A DNA stretch of 64,000 nucleotides from Ruegeria sp. EL01 (lineage in GTDB: Bacteria; Pseudomonadota; Alphaproteobacteria; Rhodobacterales; Rhodobacteraceae), in contig NZ_OMPS01000048.1 in the NCBI RefSeq assembly GCF_900313035.1, positions 1 to 64,000 of the forward strand, written 5' to 3'. Within the stretch, counting starts at the first letter, position 1. The number at the start of each line of letters is the position of its first letter. Below the pieces are notes generated by a model. It worked only from the letters and a program-made list of their open reading frames with translations, was not told where the DNA came from and made no database searches. The translations under genes were made by a program, and so were the position numbers. This document shows positions 59,574-64,000 of this stretch, one piece after another.

Positions 59574-60900
59574 AGACATCCTATCTCAAGCCCTGTCTGG
59601 CATCAGACGCCGCGTTTCTGTTTCCCTCGCCGTTGTTGTCCTGTTGTCAGGCAACGCAGCCGCCCAATCATCTTCAGGTACCGGCGCGATAAGCGCTGAA
59701 ACTCTTGGACCGCAACAAACGCTTGATATCCGTATCGGCAAGTGGGACCCGGTCGACGAAGTATTCTTGCCTTGGGACGCAGTGGCCGGAACCTACTTGA
59801 TCAATGCATCAGGCGAGGTCGCGGTGCCACTTGTTGGCAGCGTGCAAGCCGCGGGGATGACACCTGATGAACTGGGCGCTGACCTGGCCGGGCGCATTCA
59901 GAACCGTATGGGGCTGCGCAGCGACTTACAGGTTATTGTAACAATTACCGAATATGCACCGATTTACATACTTGGCGACGTCAAATCCCCGGGCGCGTAT
60001 TCGCATGTCCCGGGTATGTCGGTGCTTCAGGCTCTTAGCCTTTCGGGCGGTATAGACGATGCCTCGTCAGCATTGGTTCGGGGCGAGCGCAACGCGCTGA
60101 GCGCCCTTGGCAATTACCGGGTGATGGAGTTGGAACTTATGCGCCGCCTGGCGAGGCTCGCGCGATTGGAAGCCGAGGAAACCGGAGCCGAGTTTGTAGC
60201 GCCGCCTGAACTGGTGTCGTCCCCTTTGGGTACCGAACTGATCGAGCAAGAACGCAAGATTATGGCGTCCGAACAATCGGCCTTCGCATCCAATCTTGCG
60301 CAGATCGAAGAACTGGAAGCCTTGCTTCTGGAACGGATCGCACGGCTGCAACAACAGATTGAGGTGCGGCAAAGACAGTTGAATCTACTAAGTGAGGAAC
60401 TTGAAAACGCCTCAAGCCTTGTGGAACGCGGTCTTTCTACGGTTACGCGGGAAAGCAATCTGCAGCGCGCAGTTACAGATCAGCAAGTGCGGTTGCTCGA
60501 AGTTGAAACAGCCCAGCTGAGTGCTGAGCAACGGCTCAGCGAAACGCACCGCGACCGGTTGGATATGACCAACCAGCGTGATCGTGAACGGGTTCAAGGT
60601 ATTCAGGAGCAGCGCGCGGCCACCGCCGAACTGCGTGTAAAAATGGAAACCGAAGCCGCGCTTTTTGCCGAAGCCGAGCGTACAGGCAACGGTCTGGTCG
60701 AGCTTTCAATGCTGGCATCGTTGACGATGCAAGTTACCCGGAGCAAACCCGAAGGGCCCGTTACGTTTTTGGTCGAGCGCAACGATCAAGTTCAGGGCGG
60801 AGATGTTCTGGAGGTTATCCTCTCCTCTCCGACGGCCAATGATGCAATCCAGGTACGTCGCCTGACAACTGAAGGATCTGAGGATCCCCAATCGAACTAG
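59566..60900 (+). CDS. Polysaccharide export protein (ExoF/Wza family)
   Basis: A 444-residue secreted protein from the ATG at 59566 (GAGGAGG upstream). The signal peptide covers about residues 1-33 (SLAVVVLLSGNAAAQ). 'QTLDIRIGKWDPVDEVFLPWDAV' is the Poly_export domain, 'IYILGDVKSPGAYSHVPGMSVLQALSLSGG' the SLBB domain, and residues 220-380 are coiled coil ('EELEALLLERIARLQQQIEVRQRQ'-like heptads), as in ExoF. It lacks a lipobox. With the ExoP-like protein it would build the trans-envelope export path of the exopolysaccharide. Confidence 0.88.
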   Translation: MLKDILSQALSGIRRRVSVSLAVVVLLSGNAAAQSSSGTGAISAETLGPQQTLDIRIGKWDPVDEVFLPWDAVAGTYLINASGEVAVPLVGSVQAAGMTPDELGADLAGRIQNRMGLRSDLQVIVTITEYAPIYILGDVKSPGAYSHVPGMSVLQALSLSGGIDDASSALVRGERNALSALGNYRVMELELMRRLARLARLEAEETGAEFVAPPELVSSPLGTELIEQERKIMASEQSAFASNLAQIEELEALLLERIARLQQQIEVRQRQLNLLSEELENASSLVERGLSTVTRESNLQRAVTDQQVRLLEVETAQLSAEQRLSETHRDRLDMTNQRDRERVQGIQEQRAATAELRVKMETEAALFAEAERTGNGLVELSMLASLTMQVTRSKPEGPVTFLVERNDQVQGGDVLEVILSSPTANDAIQVRRLTTEGSEDPQSN

Positions 60901-60961
60901 CCCCCTGGGCCCAAATCAGTCGACCCAAAGTTTGGCCTGGCGCCGTCATAAGATGGCAGTC

Positions 60962-62020
60962 CTACGAAACGGGGCGGTCTAGTATCTCAACCAACCTGTC
61001 AATCTGGCGCTCGGAGTTCATTTCGGGGCGTCGGGAGTGTTCAAGGGCAAGTTTGGACAGTTTGGAATAGATCTGTTCGTCATGCCACAGGCTGCGCACT
61101 GCCGCTGCCCAATCTCCGACCGGTGCGTCCGGTTCCAACAAAATACCGCCGGGACCAACAGCTTCAGGCAACCCGCCAATTTTCGATGCCACAACCGGTA
61201 TGCCACTGACCTGTGCTTCGGCCGCTATGCGACCAAACGCTTCTTCCCACTGACTGGGCGCAAGAACGATACGGGCTTTTTCATAAACAGCACGCATGTC
61301 ATTGGTCGAAGGGAGCAATGTGACATTCGAAAGCCTCGACAGGTTGTCCTGAAGATCAGCCTCCTGCTCGGCGCTCAGGCCCCAACCACGGACAAAGACA
61401 AAGGGGATTTCAGGACAAGCCTCAGCCGCCTTCAAAGCGATATCGACACCTTTGTTCGGATGGGGGTTTATGAAGGTCACGTTCTCACCAGTTGAGCTGA
61501 CGCGGTACTTCTCGGCTTCGATCATTGGATGGATGACATCGGCGGAAATACCTTGCGTCTCAGCAAAGCGCTCAGCCGTGAAATGTGAGTTCGCGATGAA
61601 GCCAGTGTTGGGCACTTGTGCCAGCGACCCTCCCAGATCTTCGGTTTCGACGTTGCGCAGATAGATAAACGTGCGCGTTGCATTTCGGTCAATTGACTGC
61701 GCAAGTGGCACCGGAAGTCGCGATTGGAAAATCGCAACATCAGCTTTGAAATCGGCCACAACACGGTGCGCCACATCCTGTGCGAACCACGCCCGAAACA
61801 CAGGGTATCCAAGACTGTCATCGCTGACGTAACCGCGCCGCGCCAGTTTCAACAACAGTCTGCTGCGCAGACCTAACCACCCCTCTCCTGTCAGGCCACT
61901 CAATACGCCCACTGTGTGGCCACGCGCGCTTAGGCGCTGTACCAACTCATGCGTACTGGCCTGAGCGCCGCCATACATTTGCGGCAAGTAGGGATGAGCA
62001 CTTCCAAACAGTATTCGCAT
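60962..62020 (-). CDS. Glycosyltransferase family 4
   Basis: A 352-residue GT-B glycosyltransferase. It opens 'MRILFGSAHPYLPQMYGGAQAS', with the glycine-rich N-terminal loop of GT4, and its C-terminal donor domain reads 'VLAPSQWEEAFGRIAAEAQVSGIPVVASKIGGLPEAVGPGGIL', including the E-x7-E motif. It probably adds one sugar to the repeat unit. It is the only minus-strand gene in the polysaccharide locus, transcribed from its own promoter in the 62021-62628 gap. Confidence 0.88.
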   Translation of the reverse strand: MRILFGSAHPYLPQMYGGAQASTHELVQRLSARGHTVGVLSGLTGEGWLGLRSRLLLKLARRGYVSDDSLGYPVFRAWFAQDVAHRVVADFKADVAIFQSRLPVPLAQSIDRNATRTFIYLRNVETEDLGGSLAQVPNTGFIANSHFTAERFAETQGISADVIHPMIEAEKYRVSSTGENVTFINPHPNKGVDIALKAAEACPEIPFVFVRGWGLSAEQEADLQDNLSRLSNVTLLPSTNDMRAVYEKARIVLAPSQWEEAFGRIAAEAQVSGIPVVASKIGGLPEAVGPGGILLEPDAPVGDWAAAVRSLWHDEQIYSKLSKLALEHSRRPEMNSERQIDRLVEILDRPVS

Positions 62021-62628
62021 GTTGAGATCACCTTAGATCCGAAAATTTGGTATACGACCCGGATGAGATTTGGTTTCGAAAAAGAGTGCTTTTCTGTACC
62101 AACCTCCCGGCAATCACCGTCCCGCGCACACTGAAACTAACGAGAGCCGTGCCTATGACTCTGCTCTCAAGTTCCAACGGGGGGAGTTGATCTCCGAGTG
62201 ATCGTATCGCCATTGGCAGGCAGCACCGTTTCGTGTTTAGCGTGAATCTTGAGGACCGCGAGTCAGTCTTTGAATTGCGCAACCAAGATTGTTGGGAAGG
62301 TGTTCTTTTGCTGCCTTCGATTCGGGCATTTGTGACATCATTCGTCAAAAGTTAAGCGATGAACATGGTTGGTTGTGCGGAAAACCGGCGAAAGTCCAAG
62401 CAACCATAGGCGGTGCTTTGCTTGAATCGCTACCGGCGTTTGCAATCGCAGCATTTGTCATATCCATCTAATCCCAGTGTGTCAGAATACAGTAACGAGT
62501 GGCGTAAATTGTACACGGATCACTTTCGCCGACACCGGTTGGTGTTTCGCGGCGATCGTCTTTGCAACTTTAGGTGGCAGCGGTGCTGATACCCAGCGCC
62601 GGTTCCTAAGACATAGGGATGAAGTGGG
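62021..62628. promoter_or_regulatory. 608-base divergent intergenic region of the polysaccharide locus
   Basis: It separates the divergent GT4 and ExoY-type genes. No open frame here resembles a protein. I see one short inverted repeat, ACACC-GGTT-GGTGT (62532-62545), about 85 bases before the ExoY start, and an AT-rich stretch near 62330-62360 (GTGACATCATTCGTCAAAAGT) that might hold a promoter. The length suggests complex regulation or a small RNA, but nothing is identifiable. Confidence 0.35.
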
Positions 62629-63345
62629 ATGAAACCGATCGAGACAGAAGTGGCGTCCGCCGAAGGCATTATGTCGCCCGTGTCGCGACCGCGTCATATC
62701 GTGTGGACTCATCATGCCCCACAGGAAGAACCCGCGGGCGGATGGACAAAAAGAACGCTCGACGTCGCAATCGCTGTAACCATGCTTGTGATGTTGTCAC
62801 CGCTTATGGTCGGACTTGCGCTATTGGTTTGCATAACGTCCCCGGGACCGGTTTTGTATCGACACCGTCGCGTCGGGTATCGAAGCCAGCCCTTTTCCTG
62901 TCTCAAGTTCAGAACTATGGCTGTGGATGGTGATGACCTTCTTCAAAGGCACCTTCAACGCGATCCAATTGCTCGCTCTGAGTGGGACAAAAGCCAGAAG
63001 TTGCGCGATGACCCGCGCGTCACGCCAGTTGGGCACGTGCTGCGAAAACTTAGCCTTGATGAATTGCCACAGCTTTACAACGTTCTGCGTGGAGATATGA
63101 GCCTTGTCGGTCCCCGCCCAGTTTTAAGCGAAGAGCTGCGCCGCTATGGGCCGTCCCGTCGTTATTATCTGCGCGCACGCCCGGGCATTACTGGCCTGTG
63201 GCAGGTAAACGGCCGGAACACCACATCCTACAAGCGCAGGGTGGCTTATGATCGCGCCTATGTGGCCAAGGTCAGCACCGTTACTGACATCGCAATCCTC
63301 GCTCAGACTCTACCAGCCGCGATGCGTTCTGATGAGACATCGTAG
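62629..63345 (+). CDS. Undecaprenyl-phosphate sugar phosphotransferase (ExoY type)
   Basis: A 238-residue bacterial sugar transferase that primes repeat-unit synthesis by moving a sugar 1-phosphate to undecaprenyl phosphate. 'KRTLDVAIAVTMLVMLSPLMVGLALLV' is the membrane hairpin, and the catalytic domain contains 'FSCLKFRTM', 'RKLSLDELPQLYNVLRGDMSLVGPRP' (with the D-E pair) and 'RPGITGLWQVNGRN'. It is of the short, ExoY-like form without the large N-terminal membrane domain. The N-terminal 40 residues are poorly conserved. The ATG has GGGATG-like sequence but no ideal ribosome site. Confidence 0.92.
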   Translation: MKPIETEVASAEGIMSPVSRPRHIVWTHHAPQEEPAGGWTKRTLDVAIAVTMLVMLSPLMVGLALLVCITSPGPVLYRHRRVGYRSQPFSCLKFRTMAVDGDDLLQRHLQRDPIARSEWDKSQKLRDDPRVTPVGHVLRKLSLDELPQLYNVLRGDMSLVGPRPVLSEELRRYGPSRRYYLRARPGITGLWQVNGRNTTSYKRRVAYDRAYVAKVSTVTDIAILAQTLPAAMRSDETS

Positions 63346-63426
63346 CAGCAAACGAATGCCCTGCCCGGATCGGTGAATGTGCCCCTCTCAGTCACAGACG
63401 GGCTTTGTTGGTGAGCGATAGGAATT

Positions 63427-64000
63427 ATGGCAAACATCGCAACGGCGGAACTGCAATCAGCGCGAACTGAAACCGGCTCTCTGGTGTCTGTCGTAATGTC
63501 AAATTTCAATGGGTCCGCCTATCTGGAAGCCGCGATAACATCGGTTCTGAACCAGTCTCATTCAGAGTTGGAATTGATTGTGGTTGATGACGCATCAGAA
63601 GACCGCAGCTTGGAGATCATTGAGGACATAGCCGCATCAGACACCAGGCTCAGGCCAATCGCCCTGGACACAAATCACGGCCCTGCCGGAGCCCGAAACG
63701 CCGGATTGGACGCCGCCCGCGGGCAATGGATCGCGATTGTCGACGCCGATGATCTGATCCACCCGCAGCGGATCGAGCGCATGCTGATTGCAGCCCAAAG
63801 TATGGGGGCGGATGCGGTAGCCGATGATTTGCTGTGCTTCGGGTCTGCACGTACGGCAGGCCAAACCTTGCTAGAGACCAGCCACATCGAACAGCCGCAA
63901 CCGATTACGGCAACCGATCTTGTCTGCAGCGACTCGGCCATTGCTGGATTCACTTCATTTGGTTATCTGAAACCACTGATCCGTCGGGAAAAATTGCGTT
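63427..64000 (+). CDS. Glycosyltransferase family 2 (5' part, runs off the window)
   Basis: The ATG at 63427 opens a frame that stays open to the window end (191 codons). 'VSVVMSNFNGSAYLEAAITSVLNQS' and 'LIVVDDASEDRSLEIIEDI' are the GT-A N-terminal blocks, followed by 'GPAGARNAGLDAARGQWIAIVDADD', where the D-x-D metal motif binds the nucleotide sugar. It follows the ExoY-type gene by 81 bases and is presumably a repeat-unit transferase. The C-terminal part, which decides acceptor use, is not in the window. Confidence 0.9.
   Translation, partial: MANIATAELQSARTETGSLVSVVMSNFNGSAYLEAAITSVLNQSHSELELIVVDDASEDRSLEIIEDIAASDTRLRPIALDTNHGPAGARNAGLDAARGQWIAIVDADDLIHPQRIERMLIAAQSMGADAVADDLLCFGSARTAGQTLLETSHIEQPQPITATDLVCSDSAIAGFTSFGYLKPLIRREKLR

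Noticed and set aside
1-64000. CRISPR arrays, insertion sequences, prophage or integrative elements
   Set aside because: No regularly spaced repeats, transposase, integrase or phage genes were found in any part of the window.

Overview
The window reads as a chromosomal stretch of a marine alphaproteobacterium of the Roseobacter group (Rhodobacteraceae). The evidence is indirect but concordant: a tRNA-His without the extra 5' G and with A73, an alphaproteobacterial GTTC-N7-GTTC LexA box in front of mmcB, a RibB with a degenerate GTP-cyclohydrolase-II-like domain, a VWA/TadE trio, a GlpVSTPQU-type glycerol ABC transporter, and a complete-looking dihydroxypropanesulfonate (DHPS) operon with a TRAP transporter. 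I see no insertion sequence, prophage or CRISPR array.

Layout. 1-2750: end of a polar amino-acid ABC transporter operon (ATPase tail, binding protein, two permeases with a coupled 33-codon ORF between them). 2824-5494: tRNA-His, a GNAT enzyme, a small conserved protein, SOS-controlled mmcB, an autoregulated ArsR/SRPBCC pair and a small membrane protein. 5554-14644: riboflavin genes on the minus strand (nrdR-ribD and ribE-ribB-ribH-nusB), split by three plus-strand capsule genes (kpsS-like, Wza/KpsD-like lipoprotein, kpsC-like). 14765-21667: YjbQ protein, secreted protein, DUF4166 and DCC proteins, a possible gene remnant, then rpoD (with a clear terminator) and dnaG. 21809-27047: glutamate dehydrogenase and a VWA/TadE/TadE-like secretion-associated trio. 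27205-33712: pirin, TetR, lipoprotein, hom, glpX, recJ and two identical tRNA-Glu genes.

33800-42801: a DeoR/GlpR-type regulator interrupted by one in-frame TGA, lying divergently from a six-gene glycerol-type ABC transporter operon (binding protein, two ATPases, two permeases, DUF2160 protein). The two ATPases carry complementary defects, so only one of the two composite ATP sites looks canonical. A BlaI/M56 peptidase pair follows.

42809-54576: a MATE transporter, then a long minus-strand operon: small membrane protein, TRAP transporter (DctP, DctQ, DctM), HpsN, SDR, zinc MDR, universal stress protein, ComD, ComE and an FMN alpha-hydroxy-acid oxidase. Together they could import DHPS, oxidise it through sulfolactate to sulfopyruvate and decarboxylate it to sulfoacetaldehyde; Xsc, needed next, is not here. 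A divergent LacI-family gene shares an intergenic region holding two TGTAAGCGCTTACA-type operators 21 bp apart, most likely controlling the operon.

54857-64000: an exopolysaccharide locus (GH16 glycanase, Wzy-like polymerase, Wzz/ExoP-like protein without a P-loop, ExoF/Wza-like export protein, GT4, ExoY-type priming transferase, and a GT2 enzyme running off the end).
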